Origin: an uncultured Subdoligranulum sp.
GTDB lineage: Bacteria; Bacillota; Clostridia; Oscillospirales; Ruminococcaceae
Direction of reading: 5' to 3'
DNA: 64,000 nt
NCBI GenBank assembly: GCA_904374465.1
Contig: CAJFFY010000010.1
Coordinates: forward strand, 6,553 to 70,552
In this document: positions 26,119-34,812 of the stretch, piece after piece
How positions within the stretch are numbered: the stretch's first letter is position 1
Layout of the letters: each line of letters begins with the position of its first letter
Made by a program: the position numbers and the translations under genes
Notes under the pieces: generated by a model
The model's database searches: none
The model's input: only the letters and a program-made list of their open reading frames with translations
Told to the model about the DNA's origin: nothing

Positions 26119-27303
26119 TTACAGGGGCATTTCGGCCAGCGCCCGGCTGACCAGTGCCGTCACAAATTCTTCCGGTACCGCAGTGGCCATGGCGCGTTCG
26201 GTCATCAGGCCGTTTTCCTTTCCCTCCAGCAGGGCGGGAAACCGATCCGCAGGATCCTTGTCAAAACTGCCCATAAAGGTGGCTGCCAGCAGTTTGGGCG
26301 TATAGGGAAGATCCTCCGGTACATGCAGCCGTTCGGCAGCCAGTTCCAGTGGCGCCAGCGCACCGCGGGTGGGGGCACTGGGGTTGGGGGCATAGGGCAG
26401 GGGGTATCCGGCCCGCTGGCGGGCCGTCTTCTCGGTGCGGTCCATGCCGGGAGCCCGCTGGTTGACCGCCGCCAGCAAGCGCTGGTAGCTGTCGGCAAAC
26501 CGTTCCAGAAACCGGTCCTGGTCCGGCAGAATGGCATAGGCCGTGCCGCCCACGCGGCCGAACAACCGCATGGTGTCAAAATACCCCAGGGCAATGTTGC
26601 GGGCAGCCCGTTGGGGGGCAAAGTCCAGGGTGGGCCCCAGATTCCAGTGGCTGCGCACAATGCGGGTGGGCAGTCCGGTGGTATTCTGGCGCACAAAGCC
26701 GATGCCGTCAATGTCCACACCCAGCAACTCGGTGGCACCCATGGAGGCTGCCAGCTGCAACGGCATGTTGTCGCGCCAGCCGCCATCTATATATTTGACG
26801 CCGTCAATCTCCCGCGGACGCAGCGCAGGGAAACAGGCGCTGGAAGCCAGCATATAGGCTTTGAGCTGCCCCGGAGGCACGTCTTCCAGCCGACATTGGC
26901 GGCTGCGCAGGGTGCTCATCTCGGTCATCACAAAACCGAATCGGATGGGGGAACGTCGTGCGGCTTCCTCATCCACCAGGGCGTCCAGCCGCTCGGCCAG
27001 CGGTTCCACGTCCAGCCCGCCGCTGCGGATCACATCCAGGAAAAAACGGTTCAGCTCCTCGGGATCCAGGGAAGAGGGAACATCCAGCACATCATGGATT
27101 TCCAGGGAGCGCCACAACGCCTCGGCCTCTTCGGCTTTGCCCATGGCAAACATACAGCCATTCAAGGTCCCCACGCTGGCCCCGGTAATGATATCCGGCA
27201 CCCAGTGTAATTCCTGCAGCGCACGCCAGACACCGACCTGGTAGCTGCCTTTGGCGCCACCACCGGCCAGGACCAGCCCGCGGACCATTTTTTCTGTCTG
27301 CAA
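26119..27303 (-). CDS. Patatin-like phospholipase (TTG start)
   Basis: 394 residues. Patatin features: the oxyanion GGGAKGSYQVGV, the nucleophile elbow GASVG (S43) and catalytic Asp in YIDGGWRDNMP. Such enzymes hydrolyse acyl esters of lipids. TTG 27303 is chosen because AAAGGGGG lies 7 nt before it; the in-frame ATG at 27288 has no ribosome site at usable distance. No signal peptide is seen, so it is likely cytoplasmic or membrane-associated (RssA-like). The enzyme I-like gene follows in the same direction, and the two probably share a transcript. Confidence 0.88.
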   Translation of the reverse strand: MQTEKMVRGLVLAGGGAKGSYQVGVWRALQELHWVPDIITGASVGTLNGCMFAMGKAEEAEALWRSLEIHDVLDVPSSLDPEELNRFFLDVIRSGGLDVEPLAERLDALVDEEAARRSPIRFGFVMTEMSTLRSRQCRLEDVPPGQLKAYMLASSACFPALRPREIDGVKYIDGGWRDNMPLQLAASMGATELLGVDIDGIGFVRQNTTGLPTRIVRSHWNLGPTLDFAPQRAARNIALGYFDTMRLFGRVGGTAYAILPDQDRFLERFADSYQRLLAAVNQRAPGMDRTEKTARQRAGYPLPYAPNPSAPTRGALAPLELAAERLHVPEDLPYTPKLLAATFMGSFDKDPADRFPALLEGKENGLMTERAMATAVPEEFVTALVSRALAEMPL

Positions 27304-27343
27304 GAAAACGCCCCCTTTACCTAACAAAAAAATATTTATTCCT

Positions 27344-27349
27344 ATTATA
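27344..27349 (-). promoter_or_regulatory. Extended -10 of the patatin/enzyme I-like operon
   Basis: On the minus strand: TGG-TATAAT, an extended -10; the -35 region (TAGCAT at 17 nt) is weak. Confidence 0.5.
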
Positions 27350-27423
27350 CCATCATCCCATGGGGAATGCTACGGGAAAAAGAAGGACATTTTCGTGATT
27401 TTGCCACCATACATCGGGAAGGC

Positions 27424-27452
27424 TTGCAAGCGGTCGCGCAAACGTGTATGAT
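27424..27452 (+). promoter_or_regulatory. Promoter of the nucleotidyltransferase gene
   Basis: TTGCAA (27424-27429), 17-nt spacer, TATGAT (27447-27452). Confidence 0.65.
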
Positions 27453-27525
27453 TATCATACAACACACAGTCGATACATCCCATTGGATACGTATCGATCT
27501 GGCTTGGAAAGGAAGGAACTTCTGT

Positions 27526-28455
27526 ATGGCGAACAAACCGATTCTGGTCGTGATGGCGGCCGGCATGGGCAGCCGGTACGGCGGCCTGAAACAGATCGAT
27601 CCGGTGGGCCCGTCCGGCGAGGCCATTCTGGACTACAGCCTGTACGATGCCCGGCGGGCGGGATTTGAAACGGTGGTATTCATCATCAAACATGAGATTG
27701 AGCAGGCCTTCCGGGAAGCCGTGGGTGCCCGTGCGGTGCGTGCCGGTTTTGCGGTCCGGTATGCCTACCAGCAATTGGAAAAGCTGCCCGAAGGTTTTTC
27801 CGTGCCGGAAGGGCGCGTCAAGCCCTGGGGGACGGCCCATGCTATTCTGGTGGCGGAGGAGGCCATCGGGGATGCTCCCTTCGCCGTCATCAATGCCGAT
27901 GACTACTATGGTCCCCAGGGCTTCCGGCTGATCTATGATTATCTCAGCACCCATGCCGACGGGGACAAATACGCCTGGTCCATGGTGGGATTCCTGCTGG
28001 GCAATACGGTCAGTGCCAACGGCAGTGTCAGCCGGGGCGTCTGCGTTACCGACGAGCAGGGCAACCTGGTCAGTGTCACCGAGCGTACCTGCATCGAACC
28101 CTACGAAGGTGGCATCCATTATACCGAGGACGGCGGTGCCACCTGGCAGGATTTGCCGGCCAATACCGTGGTATCGATGAATCTGTGGGGGTTCACGCCG
28201 GGATACATTGCCGAGGCAAAGGCGGGATTCGCGGCTTTTTTGCAGCAGAATCTGCCCGTCAATCCGCTCAAGTGTGAGTACTATCTGCCCTCGGTGGTGA
28301 CGGCGGCGCTGCAGCAGGACAAGGCGGACGTCCATGTGCTGACCAGTGCCGACAAATGGCACGGCATCACCTACCGGGAGGACAAACCCGAACTGGTGGA
28401 GGCTCTGCGGCAGATGAGTGCCCAGGGACTGTACCCGACGGACCGACTTTTCTGA
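27526..28455 (+). CDS. NDP-sugar pyrophosphorylase-like nucleotidyltransferase
   Basis: 309 residues. The NTP-transferase signature is LVVMAAGMGSRYGGLKQ; VINADDYYG supplies the metal-binding Asp pair. The family makes nucleotide sugars from NTP and sugar-1-phosphate; this subgroup has no firm substrate known to me. ATG 27526 follows AAAGGAAGGA; the longer upstream frame lacks homology-like residues and crosses the promoter. A MerR-type regulator follows after 22 nt, suggesting a two-gene operon. Confidence 0.85.
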   Translation: MANKPILVVMAAGMGSRYGGLKQIDPVGPSGEAILDYSLYDARRAGFETVVFIIKHEIEQAFREAVGARAVRAGFAVRYAYQQLEKLPEGFSVPEGRVKPWGTAHAILVAEEAIGDAPFAVINADDYYGPQGFRLIYDYLSTHADGDKYAWSMVGFLLGNTVSANGSVSRGVCVTDEQGNLVSVTERTCIEPYEGGIHYTEDGGATWQDLPANTVVSMNLWGFTPGYIAEAKAGFAAFLQQNLPVNPLKCEYYLPSVVTAALQQDKADVHVLTSADKWHGITYREDKPELVEALRQMSAQGLYPTDRLF

Positions 28456-28477
28456 TGTACGGGATGGGATCAAAATC

Positions 28478-28933
28478 ATGCAATATACGGTAGGACAGAT
28501 GGCCAAGCGTCTGGGGGTTGCCCCTTCCACGTTGCGCTACTATGACAAGGAAGGACTGCTGCCCTATGTGGAGCGTTCCAACGGCGGTATCCGCATGTTC
28601 AAGGAAAGCGATTACGAGTGGCTGAGCATCATTGAATGCCTGAAGCAGTCGGGGCTTTCCATCAGGGAAATCCGGCAGTATATCGATCTGTGCCGCCAGG
28701 GGGATGAAACCATCCCCGAGCGGTTGCAGCTTTTTGTCAACCGTCGGCGCGCCGTGCAGCAGCAGATGGCACAACTGCAGAAGACGCTGGACATGTTGGA
28801 CTATAAACTCTGGTTTTACCAGACCTCTGCAGAAGCCGGGACCACGTCCATTCACGATGGTCAGACGGCGGAGGATATCCCGCCGGAATACCGGGAGGCT
28901 TTCACCCACGCCCGCGGTCACGGCGACAACTGA
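28478..28933 (+). CDS. MerR-family transcription regulator
   Basis: 151 residues. The N-terminal MerR winged helix reads YTVGQMAKRLGVAPSTLRYYDKEGLLP, followed by RMFKESDYEWL and a coiled-coil dimer helix (about 75-120). No Cys metal site is seen, so it fits the small-molecule or stress-responsive type (like AdhR/NmlR relatives). ATG 28478 follows GGGATGGGAT. It is co-oriented and close to the nucleotidyltransferase, and ends at a strong terminator. Confidence 0.92.
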   Translation: MQYTVGQMAKRLGVAPSTLRYYDKEGLLPYVERSNGGIRMFKESDYEWLSIIECLKQSGLSIREIRQYIDLCRQGDETIPERLQLFVNRRRAVQQQMAQLQKTLDMLDYKLWFYQTSAEAGTTSIHDGQTAEDIPPEYREAFTHARGHGDN

Positions 28934-28938
28934 ACCAA

Positions 28939-28982
28939 AACAAGCCCCTTGCCATCCGGCAAGGGGCTTGTCTGTTCTTTCG
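28939..28982 (+). terminator. Intrinsic terminator
   Basis: Perfect 13-bp stem CAAGCCCCTTGCC / GGCAAGGGGCTTG, loop ATCC, then TCTGTTCTTT. Confidence 0.88.
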
Positions 28983-29024
28983 GGAAAAAGGGGCACCGCC
29001 AGACGGCACCGGCCATAGTATGGG

Positions 29025-29753
29025 TTACTCCAGATTGCCGGTCAGCAGCATGGCGGCGGTCAGGGCCGCCAGGGGGGCGGTCTCACAGCGCAGAATCCGC
29101 GGGCCCAGTCCCACCGTCAGGGCACCGGCCGACGCAGCCTCGGCGGCTTCCTCGGCGGAAAAACCGCCCTCGCTGCCGGTGATCAGGGCCAGGCGTCCGG
29201 TGCTGCCGGGCGTTAGCAACGTCCGCAGCGGCGCCCCGCCACCCTCGTAGAAGAACAGGGTCTTGTCGTACCGGGGCAGTGCCTGGCACACATCGCTGAA
29301 ATGGGGCAGCGGCAGGGCGACGTGGGGAATCTGGGCACGTCCTGCCTGCTTGGCGGCTTCGGTGGCAATGCGGTTGTACCGCTCGTTTTTGGCTTCCTCC
29401 TTTTTGGGGGTAGCCACACAATACCGACTGAAAAAGGGGATGATCTCCTGCACACCCAATTCCACACTGTGCCGGATGATTTCCTCCAGTTTGCCCTGCT
29501 TGGGGTAGCCCACAAACAGGGTGACCGCCACGTCTGGTTCTGCCTTGCTGGGGGCACCCTCGTTGACGGAGAATTCCACCCGGCCGGGGGTGATTGCGGT
29601 CACGGTACCGGTGTACTCCAACCCGTCCGGTCCGCACAGGACCACTTCCTCACCCAGGCGGGCGCGCATGACAGTGGCCAGGTGGTGGGCGTCGCTGCCT
29701 GTCAGGGCGGCTTGTCCGTTGGACAATTCTCTGGTAAAATAGCGGTGTGGCAT
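29025..29753 (-). CDS. rsmE: 16S rRNA m3U1498 methyltransferase
   Basis: 242 residues, full length. The N-terminal PUA-like domain contains DAHHLATVMRA. The C-terminal SPOUT (knotted) domain has SRYCVATPKKEEAKNERYNRI, LITGSEGGFSAEEAE-like and LGPRILRCETAPLAAL, the SAM-binding knot. It methylates U1498 in the 30S decoding region. It lies 3 nt after prmA on the minus strand, a very common pair. Confidence 0.95.
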   Translation of the reverse strand: MPHRYFTRELSNGQAALTGSDAHHLATVMRARLGEEVVLCGPDGLEYTGTVTAITPGRVEFSVNEGAPSKAEPDVAVTLFVGYPKQGKLEEIIRHSVELGVQEIIPFFSRYCVATPKKEEAKNERYNRIATEAAKQAGRAQIPHVALPLPHFSDVCQALPRYDKTLFFYEGGGAPLRTLLTPGSTGRLALITGSEGGFSAEEAAEAASAGALTVGLGPRILRCETAPLAALTAAMLLTGNLE

Positions 29754-29756
29754 GGC

Positions 29757-30677
29757 TTAAGCCTCTTTTCGCTCGCAGATGATGCAGACCCAGCCGCGCT
29801 TTTCCTTCACTTCCACCGGCTGCAGCCCGGCAGCCACCAGGCCGTCCAGTACTTCCTGCTTGCGCTCGTCAATGATGCCGCTGGCGATGAACCGGGCGCC
29901 CGGTGCCATCAGGGCGGGCACATGGGGCGCCAGGGAAAGAATGGCCGACGCCACGATGTTGGCGGTAATGATGTTGTACTGGCCGCTGGCCTTGTCGGAA
30001 AGGTCGCCCACCAGCACGGTGAAACGGTCGGCCACGCCGTTGCGCTGGGCATTCTCCCCGGCGGTTCGCACGCACATGGGGTCGATGTCCACACCTTCGG
30101 CCACTGCAGCGCCCAGCTTCAGTGCCGCAATGGCCAGAATGCCCGACCCTGTGCCGATATCCAGCACGCGCTCGCCGCCCCGGACGATGGCGTCCAGGGT
30201 TTCCAGGCAGAGGCTGGTGGTTTCATGGGTGCCGGTGCCAAAGGCCATGCCCGGGTCCATGGTGATGACGGTGCGGTCGGTTTCATATTGCTCCCAGCCG
30301 GGCACAATGGCCAGCCGGTTGCCGATGTCCATGGCGTGGTAGTATTTTTTCCAGGCGTTCTGCCAGTCTTCCTGCTCCACACCGGTGGTGTTCAGCTGGT
30401 AGTCGATGCCGCTGTTTTTCAGCCGCTCCTCAAACAGGGGCAGCACCTCGGCGGGATTCTCGTCGGGGGCCAGATACATGTGTACAATGACCACATCCCG
30501 CGGTTTGTCCAGCAGTTCCTGTTCAATCAGGTCCACGTGGGCAATCTCCCATGCCTGCTGTTCCAGATCGCTGTAATCTTCAATGTAAATTCCGCCGTTG
30601 GCCACCATGGTGGCGATCGCTTCGGCAATGTCGGCGTCACGCTTGGCGACGGTGATGCTGATATCGGTCCATTTCAT
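29757..30677 (-). CDS. prmA: Ribosomal protein L11 methyltransferase
   Basis: 306 residues. An N-terminal substrate-binding ferredoxin-like domain (about 1-95) precedes a class I SAM methyltransferase: AFGTGTHETTSLCLE, VLDIGTGSGILAIAALKLGA and NIVASAIL, all PrmA hallmarks. It trimethylates lysines of L11. The gene starts the prmA-rsmE operon and has a consensus promoter upstream. A typical dnaJ/grpE link is absent here. Confidence 0.95.
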   Translation of the reverse strand: MKWTDISITVAKRDADIAEAIATMVANGGIYIEDYSDLEQQAWEIAHVDLIEQELLDKPRDVVIVHMYLAPDENPAEVLPLFEERLKNSGIDYQLNTTGVEQEDWQNAWKKYYHAMDIGNRLAIVPGWEQYETDRTVITMDPGMAFGTGTHETTSLCLETLDAIVRGGERVLDIGTGSGILAIAALKLGAAVAEGVDIDPMCVRTAGENAQRNGVADRFTVLVGDLSDKASGQYNIITANIVASAILSLAPHVPALMAPGARFIASGIIDERKQEVLDGLVAAGLQPVEVKEKRGWVCIICERKEA

Positions 30678-30708
30678 AAGACGAAACCCTCCGTTTCAAA
30701 TTATCTGT

Positions 30709-30737
30709 ATTATACAAGAATCCCCCCTACAATTCAA
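30709..30737 (-). promoter_or_regulatory. Promoter of prmA-rsmE
   Basis: Minus strand: TTGAAT (30737-30732), 17-nt spacer, TATAAT (30714-30709). Confidence 0.8.
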
Positions 30738-30757
30738 TGTGGAAAGGAGAAATCCCC

Positions 30758-31327
30758 ATGCAAATCCAACTGTTGGACTGCGCCGCGGCGCAGCAAATCT
30801 ACGAAACCCGGATGGTACAGGATTTTCCGGCTGCCGAACTCAAACCTTTCTCCGCCGTGCGGGAAATGATGCAGGCAGGCATCTATGAGCCGCTGGTGCT
30901 CTGTGATGCGGCGGGTGCTTTGCAGGCCTACGCCTGGCAGGTGCTGCTGCCCGGGCGGCGCAGCGCCTTGCTGGATTACTTCGCGGTGCGCAGTGATCTG
31001 CGGGGCGGCGGCATCGGCACGCAGGCACTTCATGCGTTGGCCCGGCATTATGCCGACCGCCTGGATGATCTGATCCTGGAATGCGAACACCCCGACGAAG
31101 CGCCCGACCGTGCCGTCGCCCGGCGCCGCATCGCCTTCTATCTGCGGGCCGGCGCCTGCGCCACCCGGATCGAAAGCCGCGTCTTCGGGGTGCGGTACAA
31201 CATTCTGACGTTGCCCTGCGGCGGCCATGCCCAGGATGCCGTCATCGGGCAGGAGCTCAAGGAATTGTATCGCATGATGGTGCCGGAGCCCTACTACCGC
31301 GGTAATGTTATATTCTTCGGCGCTTGA
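30758..31327 (+). CDS. GNAT-family N-acetyltransferase
   Basis: 189 residues. The acetyl-CoA-binding motif A reads YFAVRSDLRGGGIGTQALHALA; RRRIAFYLRAGA then follows as motif B. Substrate unknown. GAAAGGAG precedes ATG 30758. The spoVA operon starts 32 nt later; because a forespore-type promoter lies in that gap, the two may be separate units. Confidence 0.88.
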   Translation: MQIQLLDCAAAQQIYETRMVQDFPAAELKPFSAVREMMQAGIYEPLVLCDAAGALQAYAWQVLLPGRRSALLDYFAVRSDLRGGGIGTQALHALARHYADRLDDLILECEHPDEAPDRAVARRRIAFYLRAGACATRIESRVFGVRYNILTLPCGGHAQDAVIGQELKELYRMMVPEPYYRGNVIFFGA

Positions 31328-31337
31328 GGGCATACTA
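31308..31337 (+). promoter_or_regulatory. Candidate forespore (sigma-G/F type) promoter of spoVA
   Basis: -10 CATACTA (31331-31337), an exact match to the sigma-G CATNHTA type; -35 TTATA (31308-31312), 18-nt spacer, 4 of 5 to GHATR. It lies 22 nt before spoVAC and overlaps the end of the acetyltransferase gene. Confidence 0.5.
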
Positions 31338-31359
31338 CCCCTTGAAGGGGGCGTATGGC

Positions 31360-31803
31360 ATGAAACTAAACCGGAAATCCTATGCTCACATGGTAGCCCG
31401 TGCTTCGCCGCCATCCCCGGCGGTGCGGGATTGCCTGTGGGCTTTTTTTGTGGGAGGCGGGATCTGCCTGCTGGGGGAGGTTCTGCGTCAGCTGTTCCTG
31501 CGCTGGTATGATGCCACGCTGGCAGGCACGTTGACCAGCATTGCGCTGATCTTCCTCTCGGCGGTCTGCACGGTGCTGGGGTGGTACCAGAAACTGGCCG
31601 CAAAAGCCGGTGCCGGTACGCTGGTCCCCATTACGGGCTTCGCCAACTCGGTGGTCAGCCCGGCCGTGGAATTCAAGGCCGAAGGCTGGGTGACCGGGGT
31701 GGGAGCCAGAATCTTCGGTATTGCCGGGCCGGTCATTGCCTATGGAACAGCGGCCTCTGCCGTATGGGGGCTGTTCTACTGGCTGCTGGGAAAGGTGGGG
31801 TGA
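31360..31803 (+). CDS. spoVAC: Stage V sporulation protein AC
   Basis: 147 residues with about four transmembrane helices. Family residues are clear: the leader SYAHMVARASPPSP, the DCLWAFFVGGGICLLGE helix and LVPITGFANSVVSPAVEFK. SpoVAC is the inner-membrane, mechanosensitive channel part of the SpoVA complex that moves dipicolinic acid with calcium into the spore and out at germination. ATG 31360 follows GAAGGGG. spoVAD begins 3 nt after it. Confidence 0.95.
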   Translation: MKLNRKSYAHMVARASPPSPAVRDCLWAFFVGGGICLLGEVLRQLFLRWYDATLAGTLTSIALIFLSAVCTVLGWYQKLAAKAGAGTLVPITGFANSVVSPAVEFKAEGWVTGVGARIFGIAGPVIAYGTAASAVWGLFYWLLGKVG

Positions 31804-31806
31804 ACC

Positions 31807-32832
31807 ATGGCCATTCGCAGGCAGGACACGCTGCTGTTTGAAAAACCGCCGGTGATCGCTGCCTGGGCAGCGGTGGGCGGCAAAAAGGAAAGCGAAGGCC
31901 CTCTGGCAGCAGGGTTTGACTTTTTGACCCAGGATGCCGCCTTCCCCGATGAGGCCTGCGCCAACTGGGAACAAGCCGAAAGTCTTTTGCAGCAGAAGGC
32001 CGCCGAACTATGTCTGCGCAAGGCGGGGATCAGCCGCAAAGAGGTGGATCTGGCGCTGGCGGGGGACCTGCAAGCCCAGTGCACCGCCAGCAACTATACG
32101 ATGCGGGCACTGGAAATTCCCTTTGCGGGGGTGTATGGTGCCTGCTCCACCATGGCCGAAACCCTTTGCCTGGGCGCGGCATTGGCGGCGGGGGGACTGG
32201 TACACCAGGCACTGGCCCTGACCAGCAGCCATTTCTGCGCAGCAGAACGGCAGTTCCGCACTCCGCTGGACTACGGTGCCAAGCGAACCCCCACTGCCCA
32301 GTGGACGGCCACCGCGGCGGGCGCCTGCCTGCTGCGCGGCCCGGGACAAACGGGCGTTCCCGTTCTGTCGGTGACCTTTGGCCGGGTGCAGGACTACGCG
32401 GTGCGAGACATCAACAATATGGGAGCGGCCATGATGCCGGCGGCCGCCTCCACGCTGCTGCGGTTCTTTTCCGCCACCGGGGCGCGGCCGGAACAGTACG
32501 ATGCGATTTTCACCGGGGACCTGGGGGAAGTGGGCAGCGCCCTGCTGCAGGAACAGATGGCCCGGGAAGGGGTACCCCTTCCCAATCACCGGGACTGCGG
32601 TTGTCTGCTGTACGATGTTGCCTCCCAGAATGTACAGGCAGGGGGCAGCGGTGCGGGCTGCAGCGCCGCGGTGCTCTGCAGCCATATCCTGCCGGCGTTG
32701 CAGGCGGGACAATACCGCCGGGTACTGTTTGTGGCCACCGGTGCACTGATGAGCCAGACCACCTATCTGCAGGGGGAGAGCATTCCGGGCATTGCCCATT
32801 GTGTGGAACTGACAAAGGAGGGAACAGGGTGA
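31807..32832 (+). CDS. spoVAD: Stage V sporulation protein AD
   Basis: 341 residues with a thiolase-like fold. Typical segments: PPVIAAWAAVGGKKESEGPL, GVYGACSTMAETL, and DCGCLLYD. SpoVAD binds dipicolinic acid on the membrane surface and is needed for its uptake during sporulation. The last codons overlap the GTG of spoVAE. Length and order (AC-AD-AE) match Bacillus and Clostridium spoVA operons; AA, AB, AEA and AF are not in view. Confidence 0.96.
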   Translation: MAIRRQDTLLFEKPPVIAAWAAVGGKKESEGPLAAGFDFLTQDAAFPDEACANWEQAESLLQQKAAELCLRKAGISRKEVDLALAGDLQAQCTASNYTMRALEIPFAGVYGACSTMAETLCLGAALAAGGLVHQALALTSSHFCAAERQFRTPLDYGAKRTPTAQWTATAAGACLLRGPGQTGVPVLSVTFGRVQDYAVRDINNMGAAMMPAAASTLLRFFSATGARPEQYDAIFTGDLGEVGSALLQEQMAREGVPLPNHRDCGCLLYDVASQNVQAGGSGAGCSAAVLCSHILPALQAGQYRRVLFVATGALMSQTTYLQGESIPGIAHCVELTKEGTG

Positions 32833-33185
32833 ACTATCTGTGGGCTTTTGTGATCGGTGGGGGCATCTGTGTCATCGGGCAGCTGCTCATCGACTATACC
32901 AGCCTGACCCCGGCGCGGATTCTCACAGGCTATGTGGTCGGCGGGGTGATCCTCAGCGCCGTGGGGTTGTACAAGCCGCTGGTGGACCTGGCCGGGGCCG
33001 GGGCCAGCGTGCCGCTTCTGGGGTTTGGACATCTGCTGGCCCAGGGGGTACAGCAGGCAGTGGACCAGTGCGGGCTGCCCGGTATCTTTACCGGGGGGCT
33101 CACCGCTGCGTCGGGCGGCATTGCCGCCAGTCTGCTATTTGCACTGCTGGCGGCGCTGGTGGGCAAAAGCCGGGACCAGAACTGA
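32829..33185 (+). CDS. spoVAE: Stage V sporulation protein AE (GTG start)
   Basis: 118 residues, about four transmembrane helices, with WAFVIGGGICVIGQLLID at the start and SVPLLGFGHLLAQGV in the middle, both typical of SpoVAEB. The gene uses GTG at 32829, overlapping the spoVAD stop by 4 nt; GGAGGGAACAG gives the ribosome site. It completes the SpoVA membrane channel with AC and AD. Confidence 0.95.
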   Translation: MNYLWAFVIGGGICVIGQLLIDYTSLTPARILTGYVVGGVILSAVGLYKPLVDLAGAGASVPLLGFGHLLAQGVQQAVDQCGLPGIFTGGLTAASGGIAASLLFALLAALVGKSRDQN

Positions 33186-33197
33186 GATACAAATGAA

Positions 33198-33227
33198 AAT
33201 GCCCGTCGGGTTTCCCCGGCGGGCATT
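33198..33227. terminator. Terminator between spoVAE and rpsT
   Basis: Stem AATGCCCGTCGGG-TTTC-CCCGGCGGGCATT. The T-rich side lies on the minus strand, so it mainly ends rpsT. Confidence 0.75.
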
Positions 33228-33241
33228 GTTCATGCGATCAA

Positions 33242-33508
33242 TTACTGAGCAGCAGCCTTGTTGGCGCGCTTAGCCATGCGGCTGACCTTGCGGGCAGCGG
33301 TGTTCTTATGGATGACACCCTTGCTCTTGGCAGAGTCAATGGCAGAGACGGCGGCTTTCATGACGGCGTCTTTGTCAGCAGCATTGCTGTCGATGGCAGC
33401 GTCTGCCTTTTTGATCACTGTTTTCAGGTTGGACTTGATGGCCTTGTTGTGCATGGCCTCTTTCTTGGCCTGGACAACGCGGTCCTTCTGAGATTTGATG
33501 TTAGGCAT
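33242..33508 (-). CDS. rpsT: 30S ribosomal protein S20
   Basis: 88 residues, highly basic, with the S20 pattern MPNIKSQKDRV at the start, KSNLKTVIKKADAAI and GVIHKNTAARKVSRMAKR. ATG 33508 follows AAGGAGGTGG; the in-frame ATG three codons earlier is rejected. S20 binds the 5' domain of 16S rRNA. It is a single gene with a strong promoter. Confidence 0.97.
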   Translation of the reverse strand: MPNIKSQKDRVVQAKKEAMHNKAIKSNLKTVIKKADAAIDSNAADKDAVMKAAVSAIDSAKSKGVIHKNTAARKVSRMAKRANKAAAQ

Positions 33509-33546
33509 TCGTTCCACCTCCTTGGTTCCCCATAACAGTACAAGTT

Positions 33547-33575
33547 ATCCTACCACATTTTTTCGGCCCTTGCAA
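33547..33575 (-). promoter_or_regulatory. Promoter of rpsT
   Basis: Minus strand: TTGCAA (33575-33570), 17-nt spacer, TAGGAT (33552-33547). Confidence 0.7.
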
Positions 33576-33594
33576 GTGTTTTTTTAAAAAAGTT

Positions 33595-33623
33595 TCATCA
33601 ACAGCGCAAAAACCACATAAATT
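33595..33623 (+). promoter_or_regulatory. Candidate sigma-E-type promoter of spoIIP
   Basis: -10 CATAAATT (33616-33623), 7 of 8 to CATACAHT; -35 TCATCAA (33595-33601), 4 of 7, 14-nt spacer. No vegetative promoter of similar quality is seen for this gene. Confidence 0.35.
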
Positions 33624-33646
33624 GGGAGGGAATGGAGGTGGACACA

Positions 33647-34795
33647 ATGCCTTTGCTGCGCCGGTGCCTGGCGGTACTGCTCTGTGCGGTCCTGTTTGCG
33701 GGTGGCACGGCCTCGGTCCTGCTGGCCGGGTCGGTGCTGCCGGGTCGGGCCTGGCTGATGCGTGGGGTACTGCTCTGCCAGGATCCGGTGGCGGCGGTGT
33801 CGCTCTCCTGGCCGGTGCCGGTAGAGAAACCCCGTCCCGGTGGGCAGGCCGATGGCGGAGTGTCTGCATCCCCCACGCCGCAGCCAACGGCGGTGGAAAC
33901 CCCTGCGCCCACGCCGGAACCCGTCCCTTCACCGACACCGGCCGCCACGGAACTGCCCGGTGCGGCGCCGGAAATAGAGAACCCGGGCACAATCCGGGCC
34001 GAACAGTTCCCCCAGGGTAGCGGGGAGGGATACATCACCCTGGGAGCGGGCAGTATCCGTAACTACACATCTTACAGTGATGCGGACCTGCGGGCGGCGG
34101 TGACGACGCCGTCGCTGCCCTTTGCCGTGGAGGTGAACAGCACGGAACCCCAGGTGCTGATTCTGCATACCCATGCCACCGAGACTTACCAGACCTGGCC
34201 GGACCTGGTCTATGATCCGGATTTTACCGCCCGCACCCAGAATACGGCGCTGAATATGTGCACGGTGGGGGAGAAGATGGCCCAGGTGCTCAACGAAGCG
34301 GGAATCAACACATTGCACGATACCACGCTGCACGACTCCCCCAGCTATACCGAGAGCTATGACCGCAGCTATGCCACCACCCAGGCGTATCTGGAAAAAT
34401 ATCCCTCCATCAAGATCGTGCTGGATGTGCACCGGGATGCCATTGAGGGTGCCGACGGAACCCGAGTCAAACCCTTGTGCAATGTCAACGGGGAAGACAC
34501 CGCCCAGGTGATGATCATTGCAGGGTGTGACAACGGCAGTTCCATCCAGTTGCCCAACTGGCGGCTCAATCTGCGGTTTGCGGCTGCCTGGGAAGAGGCG
34601 ATGGAAAGCCGTACCCCCGGCCTGACCCGTCCGGTCATGTGTGCCTATCGGTACTACAACCAGGACCTGACCACCGGCAGCCTGCTCATCGAGATCGGCG
34701 GCCATGCCAATACCGTTACCGAGGCGGTACGCGCCGGACAGTATGCCGCCGAAGCGCTGGCAGTCCTGCTGGGCGGCACGCTGCCCCAGGAGTAA
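33647..34795 (+). CDS. spoIIP: Stage II sporulation protein P
   Basis: 382 residues. One N-terminal membrane helix (about 5-28), a Pro/Thr-rich linker (about 70-115), then the SpoIIP catalytic domain with LILHTHATE, LDVHRDA and LIEIGGHAN, the zinc-ligand motifs. SpoIIP is an amidase and endopeptidase that, with SpoIID and SpoIIM, thins septal peptidoglycan for engulfment. ATG 33647 is preferred because GGAGGTGG precedes it at 7 nt; the ATG at 33632 is too near its upstream site. Confidence 0.95.
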   Translation: MPLLRRCLAVLLCAVLFAGGTASVLLAGSVLPGRAWLMRGVLLCQDPVAAVSLSWPVPVEKPRPGGQADGGVSASPTPQPTAVETPAPTPEPVPSPTPAATELPGAAPEIENPGTIRAEQFPQGSGEGYITLGAGSIRNYTSYSDADLRAAVTTPSLPFAVEVNSTEPQVLILHTHATETYQTWPDLVYDPDFTARTQNTALNMCTVGEKMAQVLNEAGINTLHDTTLHDSPSYTESYDRSYATTQAYLEKYPSIKIVLDVHRDAIEGADGTRVKPLCNVNGEDTAQVMIIAGCDNGSSIQLPNWRLNLRFAAAWEEAMESRTPGLTRPVMCAYRYYNQDLTTGSLLIEIGGHANTVTEAVRAGQYAAEALAVLLGGTLPQE

Positions 34796-34812
34796 GGTAG
34801 GTAAAAAGGGAC

